Positions 45,236 to 59,600 are shown, counted from the stretch's first letter. The stretch: 64,000 bases of DNA from Choristoneura fumiferana (GCF_025370935.1 NC_133481.1:9265038-9329037); one strand, 5' to 3'. The notes: generated from the sequence alone by a model not told the origin. Numbers and translations are program-made.

Positions 45236-45874
45236 TTATTTTGCGGAGGCCCCATCAATGAACTCTTTACCTTGATCCTCCGCTACCACAGCGGTCCAGT
45301 GATCGCTAGCTAGACTAGACTTTAATTAATTGCCGAAACACCAATTTTTAGGATTATTGTAGGTACGTTAAAAGAAAAAAAAACGGAATCTGAATCGTCT
45401 GTCACAGCCGATTTTTAACATTGTTGTAACATTATTATTATCTAAGTCTCAAGGATGGATGGACGTGTAGGTACAGCAATTAAATAAACATTGTGACCAC
45501 CATTATTATTTGGGGGACATTAGAAAAAAATATTTTTTGTAAACTACATAAGTAATAGGTACCGTATGACATAGGTACATTATAGGAGTAATAAGCCGGG
45601 TTGTCTACATTGCTTCCGAGACTCTCAAAAGGCGCAATCATAGTTTTATTTTGCACTGGGAACTGGAAATGAGCGCCCCTTGCTATCTGGCGCCTAGAGC
45701 AACTGCTCCTTTTGCTCTACCCCAAGGCCGGGACTACTAGTAGGTACTCATGTTAGGGTAATTAAATTGCCCTACGGAGAGCCAGCGCCTTTACAAAAAT
45801 TCTTACCTCACGATAATGCTTGTTTATGTGTGTCTAGGACATGTACTATTGTCTATTCTGTGGTGTAGGGGACA

Positions 45875-46105
45875 ACTCTATAACTGGGCGTTTTAAAAAA
45901 AAATGTTCCCATTTTTTCATACAAAATTTTAAGTCAGTTTTGTCACGCCCATACCTAATGAGTGTATGAAAAAAATGTCGCAAAACTGACTTTTTTTTGG
46001 GAAATTTTTTATACTATCGGAATCGATTGTGCTCTTGATTCTGAGTAGGAAATTTCAAAAAAAAAGAAAGGGTACTTACACTTTTTTTTGAAAACGCCAA
46101 CTACT
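45875..46105 (+). repeat. Interspersed repeat shared with 11294-11480
   Basis: GGCGTTTTAAAAAAAAATGT, TCAGTTTTGTCACGCCCATA, GCAAAACTGACTT and TGCTCTTGATTCTGAGTAG match the copy at 11294-11480 in the other orientation. The two halves around CATACCTAATGAGTGTATG are themselves roughly inverted, so this may be a hairpin element. Confidence 0.65.
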
Positions 46106-46119
46106 GAATCGGCTGTTAT

Positions 46120-46490
46120 AAAACATTTTGGTAATCAAAAGCTGCTGATTGACAAAAGCTACTTTTTAACAGAGGGGTGGTTTAAGGTTGACGCCAATAT
46201 CTGTCTGTCTGTGGCATCGTAAGACAGTTTTTTACGTAAAGGCTGACCAGAATTATAAAACAAAATTGAGTTTCAGTTCTAAGTATTGGGAACCCCCAAA
46301 ATTTATTGTTATTTTTCTATTTTTGTGTGAAAATCTTAATGCTGTTCACAAAATACATCTCCTTACCAAGTTTCAACAATATAGTTCATATAGTTTCGGA
46401 AAAAAGTGGTTGTGACATACGGACGACAGACAGACAGACATGACGAATCCATTAGGGTTCCGTTTTTTGCCATTTGGCTACGCAACCCTA
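46120..46490 (+). repeat. Composite of two interspersed repeats
   Basis: 46185-46215 carries the TTGACGCCAATATCTGTCTG phrase of the 40120 repeat. 46400-46490 ends GACAGACATGACGAATCC and AGGGTTCCGTTTTTTGCC, which is the end of the 26656-27220 repeat. The frame 46188-46415 is within it and is not a gene. Confidence 0.55.
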
Positions 46491-49482
46491 AAAACCTCGT
46501 CATATTGCGGAAAACCAATAGAACTAATTTCTTGCGTTGTAATACGTCTTCTGCTGTTCGTTGTTTGCGCGTGGTATTTTAAAGTGTTATTTTGTGTTTT
46601 TGTACGTTAAAATGCCGATGATTAAACATAGCCTTGGAAGGGAAAATAATACACAATGTATAAAAGTATTTGTCATAGAAAAAGTCTGAGGGATTAGAAA
46701 ATATTCCTTTAAATAACATCACCGACACTATTGTCAATATGACTCGTAGGTATCCTATTAAGTGTAAAGAATGTTGCAATATAAAACGAAGAAGTGCTGC
46801 ACTCGCGTCAGGTTTTTTATATAGGTACCTTGACCAGGCCTTTAAAATCGTGTTTCCTTACTGTAGTTCTTGTTTACATATTTTTCATTAAAATCGGTCC
46901 AACCGTTTTTGAGATATTGAGCTTTGTAACATATGACAGTGTGGGGGGGTTTTCAACTTTCCTTAAGTTGGTTAAGTTATTATCCAAGCTCTTTCGAAGT
47001 GGCGGGCAATCGTTAGTTCTTCATAATCTTAAAGCTACCTTATCTTAAAATTTTATAACACTGGTTAGGTCTGCTACCCAAATGGAACTACTTTATTTCT
47101 GCAAATTTCAAAAATTAAGTAGTTTTACCATTAGGCATGTTTATTCCAAACAAATTAAACGATATTTTCAATGTACCTACAGCATCCAATAGCCTAGATG
47201 ACATCGCCCGTTACGTAACAAAATGACGTATTTCGCAATACATGGCTTGTCCAATTAAACTTTAAACTATAATAAAAATCATAATACACGTTATGTTTAA
47301 AAGCTATAGAACTAAATTAGCTCAAGATGAAGAGTGGAAGCTGTGGTTTAATTTGTTGCTCCTGTTACAGGGCCCACCTTGTATTAACTTGTTAATGATT
47401 AAGTATTCTTCGATTTGCGCAAGTGCAGTTCCAGATAAAATACCCCTATAAGTCATTATTTAACAATTTAAACATTCATTAGCTGCACTCGATTTCAAGC
47501 GAAAACAATTATTGATTGACGTACGCTATCACGAACACAAATATCAGTCACTGCATGATACATGGCTATGGGTCTGATACTCTGATAAACGTGTGGCAAT
47601 TATAAATACCTACGAGTATACTTATTTTAACTAGTCTTTGTTACGCAACAACTGCTAGAAGAATCTTGCATAATATGGTCTTCTTTCTCTCGTTTTACCA
47701 CAATTTTACAGAGCACAGTAGACTAGACAGTGGTTAGAACTACAGATGTGGATGGAATAACGCCGTTAGAACTTAAAAATACTTACCTTTGGTTTTCTCT
47801 TGAACATATAAGCTGTCACATCTACACGTTGAAACTCGGAGGACTTTTTAAGAACTCGCGATACATTTATTATTTATGTCAGAAAACTAATCAGCCGGAA
47901 ATTCTGATTGAAAATTCTTTTAGAAAATTCCAAAAAATATGTGCGAAATCGCGGACCCCGCTGTTCCTAAAATGACAGTTTCTGACATCATGAATGTTAA
48001 ATCAAGGTACTTAGTGGTGCTAACATAGTGACACTTTTTAACCGACAAAAAAAAACGGAGGAGGTTCTCAAGACGACGCGTATAAGTCGTTTATATAGGA
48101 CTTGTACTGTACTACTAACCCTTAGTCTATAAGAGTGACTGTATCTACTAACAAAGCTATGGATTTTTAATCTGAAATAAATATTATTATATTATCAGAT
48201 TATTATATTATTATTATTATTATATATATTTTTTATATGACCATAACTATGGCTACTCTAGTGCTGAGGCACCGACTTCAAACTAGTACTAGATTAAGGT
48301 TAAATAGGAGAGAAAGGAGAAAAAGGTTTATTATTTTTTGCTTTTTGGTTTTTTCGGCGGTTTAATTTTTTTGTTAAAAAGTTTTTAATTTATATGATAC
48401 CAACTTCAAGGTATACCCTATCCAATTAAAAAAGAATTATGAAAATCGGACTACTCTGTAAAAAATTATGCCGTAAAAAATATGTTTCCATACCGATCCA
48501 TATTTACGCTTAATGAATAAAATTTGAACTGAAGAAGAAAAAACTCTACTTATAAATAATCATTAAAATTTATTGTCCAGTATTTATCCTTAGAAAATAT
48601 AGGCAGCATATTAATTGATTAAAAAATTAGAATAATTCATAATATATTAGATTAAAATTTGAACTTGCATATTTTTTGGACACATAAACGGCCCTTTTCG
48701 TAAACAATGCATGCATAATAAAGAAATAATAATATACCTTCTATAATTAATACTTAGTCTAATTTCTCATAATATTTGTTGTTTTGTGAATTACCAAAAT
48801 TCAATTAAAACAATCTGAATATACTTAGGTGGGTGCATCGACATCGTATGCATATTTATTTCATTATTTCGACTAACTAGTCTTATCAAATATTTACGTC
48901 CACATTTTAATACTTTAATAGGTACTTTGTTTAGAATTATACTTTTGCAAAGTTACAACATTCTAGCACTAACAGTAAGTTAAGCCGTTGACGGATGGGT
49001 GGACGGACGGAAATAGCGAAACTAATAAGTGTCCCTCCCTAGTAGGACTACGGAATCCTAAGCAATGAAACGGATTTTGATGCCTTTAGAATTGGAATCT
49101 CTACTCCAACATTATGTTTATGTTTCGAACCTTGATTTAAACCACGGGACACTCGCATGTACGTCAGAGGCAGCGTAATTATGATTATAATATCGAGATA
49201 ACCGATATTAAGAGGTTTGATCCCGTTTTACGCAGAAACAAGGAGATCGCGGCCATGCAGACTTTTTGCCCTATTGATAATAATAATTATTTACATCTGC
49301 ACTGTAACTATTTATAAAATAACTAGTACTGATCTTCGGACATCGTATATAAACAATTGTATGTTGGCGAAATGTGACGATTAAGAATGCAATGCAAAAA
49401 TATTGACGAACGCAAGCTTTTGATCGCTATATGACTTATGTGTAAGCTTTCGTGTGACAATTTGAAAAAAATACAAAATTAA

Positions 49483-49557
49483 CGGTTCAACTCATGCTAA
49501 TAAGTCAGGAACAGTTCGACTAGCTTCGATCCTGACTTGTAATCATGAATTGAACCA
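49483..49557. repeat. Hairpin just past the acyltransferase stop codon
   Basis: GGTTCAACTCATGC with AATAAGTCAGGA (49483-49510) pairs with TCCTGACTTGTAATCATGAA and TTGAACC (49530-49556), about 23 of 27 positions. It begins 25 bp beyond the stop on the minus strand, so it probably lies in the 3' UTR. An ATTAAA poly(A)-like hexamer is at 49558-49563. Confidence 0.65.
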
Positions 49558-49581
49558 TTTAATTTGGTAACTTATACGAAC

Positions 49582-50609
49582 TTAATCTACCAAACTTTCG
49601 GCCTCAGGTTCTATTTGCACTTCTACTTCTTGTACTTCTTCCGGCGGCGGTGCAGGTGCCGTTGTAAGCCAGGTATCTGTAAAGTTATTAATTTTGTTAA
49701 ACAGGCCGTATGGTCTAACGTTTCTGACACTCGCGATCACAATGAAATGACAACTTTTGTATGCGAAAACTGTCATTAAAATTTGATTGCGATCGCGAGT
49801 GTCAGAAACGTTACGCAAAGACCCTCAGGTCGTTCTTGTACGCTTCCATATTTTTGTAGGAAAATATATCGTTAAGTTACGCTTAGAACTCTAAAGCATC
49901 TGCAATATATACCTCAGCCAAAGTGTGCCAAAATTTTTTGTAACTAGAGATCTTTACATTACCTGGAACCATAATCTTCTGTATAGTTGAAAAAGGCGCG
50001 TCTACCAGAATGCACAGCGCGGTTGCAGCAAACATAGAAACCACCAAATCTGCGTGTATTGCGTTAAACTGAAATTTAAAATAATAAGTTTTTAATAAAA
50101 AAAAAACGTATAAAATACGAGTTTTTTTGCTGACTTTACTTGCATTGTCAACCAACGACACCAACGTAGGTACTTACACAATAATATTATTAAAAAAAAC
50201 CGGCCAAGAACGTGTCGGACACGCCCAAAATAGGGTTCCGTAGCCATTACGAAAAAATTAAGTAATATTTTTCAAGGATTTCGTATTTTATACGGAATCT
50301 TCCAAGTTTAGGTATATTTTATAACTTAGGCTGCTATTTACTCTTAAACTACTAATAATTCTCAAGCAAACTTAGCCGTTATACTTTTACTGGTAAGTTT
50401 GATTATCAAATTACCTATCAAACTTTGATATACTTACTACCATCCTGATTTTTTTCAAATTTTTCCACCCACCTGTTTTAGAGGGGGGGGACGCTCGATC
50501 GCAAACAAATCACTGAATCGAAAAATCGTCTCAGCAAACCCCTAATGGTTTTAAAAGACCTATCCAATGATGCCCTACACAGTACGGTTCGTGCGTGCGT
50601 GCGTGCGCG

Positions 50610-50640
<31 letters not shown>

Positions 50641-53600
50641 ATATATTTATGTGTGTAAATTTAATTACAGGCTGCCTGCAAAAATCTCCTCAGTTTCACC
50701 GTAGCTAAGTCATCAACCAAGTTTTGAGATTTTTTTTGGGATAACTTTTTCATATTTATTTCTTATATGCTTACATGCTTTATTGTAAATGAATGTATGG
50801 GAGTAGGTGGCAATCGCCTCGTAAATGTAGTTCTTATGGTCGGTATCGGTATTTTATATTTGGATTGTTTGGTAAGGTTTGCAAAATCTTTGGATGCAAA
50901 ATCTTCTGGTCTTATCCAGAGGTTCTCAAATAGGGGCCTGAAAATGCTGCGAAATGGTTCCAGTAAAGGATGGTACGGCAGTGTTTGCTTCGCGCTCGAC
51001 TTGGCGGGGCACTAAGTGCCCCCAGATTTTTACGGGTTGTTACTTGAATGTGTATATTTGGTAAAAAGTAAACTCTTGTAGTAATCACTGGTGTTTATTT
51101 AACAATTAATAACAAAAAGACAAGTGGCTTTATGGACACGTCAAACTGTAGGTAACCTGAGGCCGTATTGCCTAATGTTTCTGACGCTCGCGATGGCAAT
51201 CAAATGACAGATTTTGCAAACAAGAACATCATCATTTGATTGCGATCGCGGGAGTCAGAAACGTTAGGCAACACAGCCTCAGCTCTGTGTTGTGAACGGC
51301 AAAACCCAACGAGATTTAATGAAAATTGTCTACAAGTACGTATAGGTAGCTTACCGTTTGCGGAATGCTAAACATGACAGGCGTATCGAGCTGCCCCCTC
51401 AGAATCAACTGCAGCGGGAGATGGACCAAGTACAGCGAGTAGGACACACGAGCCACAAACTTCCACATGGTGAGAGAAAGGAACCAGTTCACGGGACCTG
51501 CAAATAGACAGAAAACCAGCCAGTGCGGGTTGGATTTGCGCAAGAGTTCCGGTACATCTTTGATTATTCAAAGGGTTATGTGAACGTGTAAAACCTGGAT
51601 GACAGACGACAGACGGACGCGTGAGTGACAGCAATAGGGCTCCGTTAAATGGATTGCGTTTGAGAACTGTTAATGACTTTGCTGTGTAGGTAGGGATAGG
51701 TACTGAAACACAAATCATACATTGATATTTTTTCCCTTTGACCCGTTACTACAAAACTTCTATAATGGAAAGGAAAGCCCCTAGGAAACATTAAAGCAAA
51801 CGGTCAGGAATAGTTAGTAGGTAGTATTTCTTATAGCGACTGTCTACCACTTAAAAGAGGTGAATTTGAAATAAGATTTTTTGTAAGTAGTAGAAAATTA
51901 CAGTTCTTAACACCTGGAAGGAATGAGTTGTTTGTGTGAAACAACTATCCTACACCAAGCTTTTGTCAACATTTTTTCAACATTGTTATTATCTGAACCT
52001 AAATTATAGATTTGCCAGTTTATAAGAAAACTGCCGAAGTTTCGCTTCTGATACCTAGATATTCTTATTCTAAATAGGTCACCGGCACCGATCGCCATAA
52101 TTTTGCAATTTTAATATCCCGAAATAGTGCCGTTATTTTAGACAGATTCTGAACATATGCCACGTGACACGGGAGACCTTTACTTTTATTTGAAATATTA
52201 TAATGTAATTCAAATTAAGTACATTTTAAATTTACCACGAGCTTTGCGGTAAGGAAAACATCGTGAGGAAACCTGCACAAACCTGCGACGCGATTCAATG
52301 GTGCGTGCGAAGTTCCCAATCCGCACTGGGCCCGCGTGGGAACTATGGCCCAAGCCCTCTTGATCTGAGAGGAGGTCTGTGCCCAGCAGTGGGACGTATA
52401 TAGGCTGGGATGATCATGATGATGATAGTTTTTTTCATTTTTAATGTAGTTTTGTTGCAAACAAAGATTTTTACAAATTATTTTCGTGCGATGTAATTTC
52501 GACAATCAGTCCAAGTAGATACTTTCATTACAACTCTTCTCTTCTCACCTCCATGTCCCAAAGCACAAGCAAACACCACCCAGCCCACTGCAGTCGCCCA
52601 TATAGGCCTCATGTAGGCGTTCAGGAAATTGATCACAGGCCTAGGGAAATCTGCGCCAGGATACACGCAGTATATCATCGTGTATAAGAGCGAGATGGAT
52701 GCGATCCACCCAACTACTAAGACCCACTGAAAATTTACACCGAGGATTACAAATATGTAGATATCTATGAATATCCAATAATATTGCTTCGGAGCTACAT
52801 ATTAAATTAAGGTAGCATCCCGTTCTTAGCGACCACGACACGCGTCCGCGACTAGGTCGCTAAGAACAGATGCTACCTACCTTTATGTACGCAGTGTGGG
52901 GTCATTTTAGATGGTTAGGTACTGACGTACCTAGACTGACAGACAAAAAAATTAATATTTCAGTCAGACTTCTTATTGGTTTTATTAGAGCTACCTTCAT
53001 ACCAATTTTCAAGTTTCTAGGACAACTGGAAGTACCCTAGCTATAGAAGATTTGATTTTTATTGAAGATTCTTGTTTAATGACTGCATCTATCTCGCTCG
53101 ATTGTGTTGACCTAGAAGTTTGATTGTTTTAATGCTCGAAGTTTGGGGGAGGCCTATGTCCAACAGTGGACGTCTTTCGGCTGACATGATGATGATGAAT
53201 ACTCGAAGAGGTAGAAGACCTGAGTACTTATTCGATATTAATTTAAATTCGATACCTCCATGCGTTCCTGATTAAAATCTGGCTCGCACTTAAAACGTAC
53301 CTACGCTAAAGTAGGTATCTAATTTAGAAAGCGAGTACGCTAAAGCATACGCTTCAGGATACTTTAGGTAGGTACTCGTACTTGCAAGAAAATTTAACAG
53401 TTAAGTACCTACTTACCTTAGTAATCCTCATCTGATGCTCCTTCCAGAGGTGGAGCAAGTAGCCGAACATCATCCCGACGAAAAAGGCAGGAGATCTTGT
53501 CACGGTGTTGATGTAGTAATGGTTGTAAAAATCTTCTACTTTTGCGTCGTCATTCATCATACTGAAATATATATACCAATTTTTGACAAATCTTCGTTTT

Positions 53601-56600
53601 CAGGAGCGTCACAATTCACAAAAAAATTGCCAAACTCATTCAAGTTGTCTAGCTCAAAAAAAGATTCCAAAAATCATTCATATTGGAGATTCGGCTTATT
53701 GTGAGTGGCATTAGAAAGTTTTTTGGCATTATCAATCAAATACAGGTAGAAAATTTACACGTTATTATAAACCAACTATATAGTCCTTTGTGAAAATGGC
53801 GGGTTTCTGCATGAAAAAACACATGTGTCGAACCGATGTAGCTGTCTTGCACGTGTGGTTGTTTAATAGCAAAATAAAAGGTTGCATAGTTCATTCACAT
53901 ACAAAGGCGATATCGTCTATATGCACCGGCGCTCGCGTTCAAACTCCCCACCACTTTCTATTCTATTACCGTCACATAACGTTTAAAAGAAAAAAATCGT
54001 GAATGCGATTATGAGAGGCCTTATGCCCGGTACACATTATTCCAGTAAAACCGTTCCAGTAGCATGACACTGCGGTGCTCGATCGATCTTGTGTAACTCG
54101 TTTGGATTGTGTCCCCGCAATGTATCGCTACTGGCACGATTTGTCTGGAATAATGTGAAATCGGGCATTATTGTCTAACACACTTGGAATCACAATCGTT
54201 TTCACTAAGTAGCTACTTCTTTCTGTCACAAGATATACCTACAGAGTGAATGCGATTGCAAACGTCACTGCGTTTGAGAATACGACATCTGTATCCATGC
54301 CTAGTGTAAGTTTTCGGTTACAAAATACGTCTCGATCTCGTTCTCGTTAAAACCTCAATTTGTATGGAAACACGAACGAACATCGCAAACGTTCCGCTAG
54401 AGGCGCTGTTCGTGTTTGCATACGAATTAGATTTTAAAGAGATTTTTAATTTTGTAACTGAAAACTTACACTAAGGGCACTGATCTTGAACGAATCATAT
54501 TCATATTACCTTAGCACCGACACACCGATAAAGTTTTTCACAGAGCAGTAAACGGTGGTAACGAAGAGCGAGAGCAGTAATACTGCTACGAGGCTCTTGT
54601 AAGCAGAGCGACGGTTGCCCAACACCCAGTACAGGACAAATGGCGCTAACAAATAAAGCTGCGAATCCACTGATAGGTACCAGGTCTGAGATAGGCACTG
54701 GAATGAAATATAATAATAATTTATGGTCAATTCCCACCGAGACGCATTTTTGACAGCTCATTAATTTTTGAATGACGGAAAAAAAATATGAATAAGTGAA
54801 ATATTTTTGCTTAAAAACATCTCCGTAAAAAAATAAACAAGTGAGTGAGACATGAGAGGAAAGCAGGAAAAATTTGGTATCGCTCGTTTTTTTCATTAGT
54901 AAGATTTTATTATAAAAATAATTTAGGTACCGTTTCAGAGGGGTTGATCCAGTTTTGTGCATGTATAAACGCAGACCACCAATAATTTCGGCATGCGTGT
55001 ATTGCGGGCGCCAGATCGTGCCACAAAGGACCGTCGCCCACGTGGTGGAACAGCGTGGCTTGGAAGAAGACCATCGTGAACAGCAGAGGGAACATGCGGA
55101 GTAGTCGGTACAAGTAGAACCAGTGGACATTCTTCCGCAGCGATGCTGAAAAACAAGGTAGCTCATTGTGGCGTTCGTTGAGGGGGCAAACCTGTGTTCA
55201 GCAATTGACGTCTACTAGGTCTTGTTATATATTGCTCAATAATCTATTAATAAATGTATTTATAAACATATTTTATCTTCTACTCTACTTACTTGGAGTC
55301 AATTTCGTGAGACTCGTATAAACGAGTAAAAGGCCACTCATCAAGAAGAACGAATCGACAGAGAGTATCGCAGATACAAGCCACATTCCATCTATACGGG
55401 TGGCCCACTACAACATAGACGTGGGATGTCAATTTACTACTATACGTAGGTATGCTTAGTTTACACAAAAAACTTAGCCGTCTAGGTCAGTGATTCCCAA
55501 AGTGGTCCAGGTGGACCCCCAGGGGTCCACGGGAGACTTGCTGGGGGTCTACGTAGGCGTGAAAAAAAATGGGGGTCCATAAGATGTTAATGGGGGTCCA
55601 CGAAAATTTATCTGCTTTTGATAGTAAAGAGCCAAAATGTTAAGCATAGTTTTTATAAGGGCCTACCTACATTGCTACCTACCTACAACTAAGCAGATAA
55701 TATTTTAATAGGGCAAGCGACTGGACAGAACTCAGAAGCGACACAATTTTTATTTTTTGGCGACTTTAAGAATGTGGTAGAAATGTAGCAGCAGGGGGTC
55801 CACCGAAACCAGTAAAATTTTGAAAGTGGTCCACGAGAAAAATAAGTTTGGGAACTACTGGTCTAGGTGTTCGTAATTGAACACGATCGCATAATATCTA
55901 GAACTTCTCAGGTCTAGTCTATCAATTTAGTTGTAAGAATAATACTGTAACTACGCTGAATAAATCCTTCTTCTTTGGTTCAAATTTTACCTAATGTTTT
56001 TAACGTTAATTAGTATTAAACGTTTTCAGTGCATTTTAAATTTTGATGTAAAGAAGTGTAGGAACAGCGTACCTGTACCACTACCATGAGTTTACAGTGA
56101 CCGTACTCAATAGCGACGGCGTAAATTATTTGTATGGAGAATTGTACAGCGCCTCTACAAATAATTTACACCGTCGCTATCGAGTACGGTCACTGTAAAC
56201 TCATGGTAATGGTATTGCTTAATTAGCGTAAGCGAAAGGTACCTATACAACATAACTAGGATTTAGGTAGGTAAGTACTTAGTCGCTTTAATGGCCACTG
56301 AGAGCGAAGCAGACACTGCAAGAACTCGTGTAACTTGCATCGATTCGCTGCATTTTAATGCATGCAGCCGATTAGAAGAACTCGTAAGGAGTCTGCTCCG
56401 CTCGCAATAGAAGCATTTAGAGGGGGGCCCGGGGAGCCGTGCCCACCCCAGGATGTTGGACTACTGATTTGATATTCTATAAGTAATACTGATATCTTCA
56501 CACTAAAATTCAGGCCAGCCCCCCCCCCCCCTGGAAAATAACCCTAGATTTGATAATGAATAGAAGGTATGGTCATAAGAAATTCAAAGTCGAATATTAC

Positions 56601-59600
56601 TTACGTCATAGGCAGTCTTAAAGTTAGTAATACTATTGTATATCATAGTGTGAGCGACGCTGTGCCCGACCACAACCCACAGTATGGAGAGAGCCCTAAT
56701 GCCTTCTATGCACTCGATGGACGTGGGAGTGGTTCTAAAAGTCAGCAATCGACGGGTGTTTGTGTAGACCGATCCGCAAGTAAGCAATTTGTTTATCTCA
56801 GCAACATCTAGAGGGAATAGGATAAAAGCAATGTTACATGCAAAGTTACTCGTATCGTATCTCATAAACCTAATGTCCAAAGATAGCGAAGGATAGTACA
56901 TACATATAATAAACAAGCATTAGCATTCATATTTTTTTCTAAGTGGGCAACTTTCTGTGGATAATGAAGAGAGGAACATTAAAAAAAACTATAAATACAA
57001 AGATTAAAAATGTATACGTAAAAAATATGCCTTTTAGATGCAAAGTTAGCAGGAGCATGCAGTTTTTAGAACTAAGTATTTACCTTGTCTTCGTACGAAG
57101 GTTTGGTACAGATCATACCCTGTACTTGTTAAAATAAAAATCCCAAAAATAACGAGTGCTATCCTGAAATCATAACACAAACACGTATTGAACTCAATCG
57201 TTAGTCTACATTTTAAACACTTAATGAATAATTTGTTGCAAAGAAAAACTAATTTTTACAAGCTCTTATTTAATCTGAAACGCTTACATGTAGTAGGTAG
57301 ATACCTACTTGTAGTTTATATGTTAGTATGTTATGGTTTAAAATTTAGCAAATCATTTCTCGACCTCTTCCTGAGGCCGTATCGCCTAACGTTTCTGACG
57401 CTCGCGATCGCAATCAAATGACAGTTTTTGTATGCGAAATCTATCATTTGATTGCGATCGCGAGCGCCAGAGTCAGAAGCGTACGCAATGAGGACTATCG
57501 TTTTTTGTCTCACTAGATGACGCACTGTTGCGTGAGGTTTTTAAGTATGGTTTTGAAAGTCTGTTATTACGGGCGTGGAAACAAAGTTTAGATTAAAATC
57601 ATATTTAATACACCTTAAAACCGTACCATATAAATATCGAGCATGCCACAGCGTTGCATAGTCCCCGTTTTGTTCGGAAAAAAGGGAGGACAAAGGTTTC
57701 CGAAAGACAAAACTGTCTCAAAACACAGACATTCATTGCCCCGGAACGCATATTTGCCATAATTAATTACAGATATTGCAAAATATTCACAAAATTATTC
57801 TAATTCTAAATAAACCCGCGTAGCTCACCCAAAAACCCCACGCTACACTAGCGCCTCTAGCGGCGAATTCATTCGCGATAGCCTCATTATGGCCTCTGGT
57901 ATCCGATTGAGGGTGAAATTTGGCATAAGTACTTATGGAAGTTCGGTGACAATGCAGAACCTAATCTGGGAGTGAAAGTCGTGTTCCGGCCAGAATCGTC
58001 TCCGAAGGACGGAACTCTTCGACGATTAAAGGTATTGACTTGAGACTCGGGTATGGATATATAGTTAGGATAACAACGCAATTATTTATTACTAGCTTTT
58101 TCCCGCGGATCCGCCCGCGTGGTATTCGGTTATCGCTCGCTGTTCCCGCGGGAACTATGCATTTTTCCGGGATAAAAAGTAGCCTATGTCACTCTCGGGC
58201 CCATAAACTATATATATGCCAAAAATCACGTCGATCCGTCGCTCCGTTACAGCGTGAAAGACGGACAAACATACAAACACTTTCGCATTTATAATATTAA
58301 GTATGGAAGATACGCATATGGATTACAGTTATTTTTATTTTTTGTTTGATTTACTAATTTAAATAATTTATTGAATCAGACGGTACTTTGCGGAGGTCCA
58401 TATCAATACTGACTGGTCTAACAACTGGTAGCATGGTGTACGGTTGTGTCACTCTGAAGATCAGCTCTGGTTTTTTTTTATGGTACCTATAGGGGGAAAA
58501 CGAGCAGGCGGATCGCCTGATGGTAAGCGATTACCGTCGCCCATGGACACCTGCAACACCAGAAGAGTCACAAGTGCGTTGCCGGCCTTTAAGGTAGGAG
58601 TACGCTCTTTTCTTGAAAACTTGAAGGTCATATCGGTCCGGGAATACCGCAGGCGATAGTTCATTTCAGAGTTTTGCTGTGCGAGGCAGGAAATTTCTGG
58701 AAAAACGCACAGTAGAGGACCGCCAACCATCTAAATGGTGAGGATGGAAATGTTGTCGCGTAGCGTAGGTCGGTGGCAAAAGTATGCGGTTGAGTTCGAA
58801 ACGCGTCAGTGTAGTGTGGTGGTGGTGATAGATGGGTTTGTGTGATTTATGTGTGTTCTTACAGTGTGGAGGTGGAGGAACTGCATGAACACGCATATTT
58901 TGCATAAGCTTAGCTATCGTAAGGTCGCGGGTGAGCAAGGAAATTGTTTTAGTTCATTACTAATTTAATTATGATTTAATTTTAATTTTGTAATTTGACA
59001 TTTAAGGTAAACGTCCGAGTGCTCGACGTGCTTATGCCCAATAGATGCCACCCTGTTGTATGTAGCCTCTATTGCTAATGACATAAAACTGAAGATGGCA
59101 ACTATTGGGCCAGTGACGAGCACTCGTACGTTTACCTTATCTGACATTAAATATTTCCATTACAGTTAAACAAAAAGTAGAAAACGGAAAATTACTAATG
59201 AAATTTTTAACATACACGTTTATTCAGTAAATTAACGCTTGATCTCTTGGCTCTTGGTCTACTCGGTGACAGTTTAGTTAGAAATTTGGTATCGTTTGAC
59301 TCAATTAGATTGATCACTGACAAGTGATTTAGCAGGCAATCAGGCTTCATGGGTTATACGTCCTTAAAAAGCTTAAAAGTAAGTGGTATCTACAGCTACG
59401 GTACTTTGTAAGAAATATTTACCTAAACAATCATTAATGTGCCGGCGACATAAATTGTAATACATCGGACATCTAGATTCAAAAGGCATCAATTCAAAAT
59501 AATACAGCATTTTAATTTAGGCCTTACAGAAAGTAGATGTAGATCTAGGTCTGGATTAAAATTTATTATTTTGAGTCAATACCTACAGGTTTCGATATAC

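Larger units (their letters stand above)
33104..49581. other. 16.5-kb repeat-rich intergenic region
   Basis: It lies between the start of trehalose synthase and the end of the acyltransferase gene. I found no exon with family resemblance. Minus-strand sequence just above 33103 should contain the trehalose synthase promoter (an inverted CCAAT motif is at 33139-33147). A GC-rich patch at 33229-33480 is unassigned. The rest is a succession of the repeats listed below, AT-rich microsatellite (48185-48235) and unclassified DNA. Frames such as 41211-41438 and 47730-47975 have no motifs. Confidence 0.6.

Noticed and set aside
47730..47975. 81-codon plus-strand frame
   Set aside because: No motif, no splice context, and AT-rich codon use like the surrounding DNA.
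50767..51015. 82-codon plus-strand frame in acyltransferase intron 11
   Set aside because: No family resemblance, and it lies between two repeats in an intron of the opposite strand.
54501..55166. 221-codon minus-strand open frame
   Set aside because: It spans exons 7 and 8 and the intron between them in a frame different from the conserved acyltransferase reading (RLLRMFP, QTWYLSVD).
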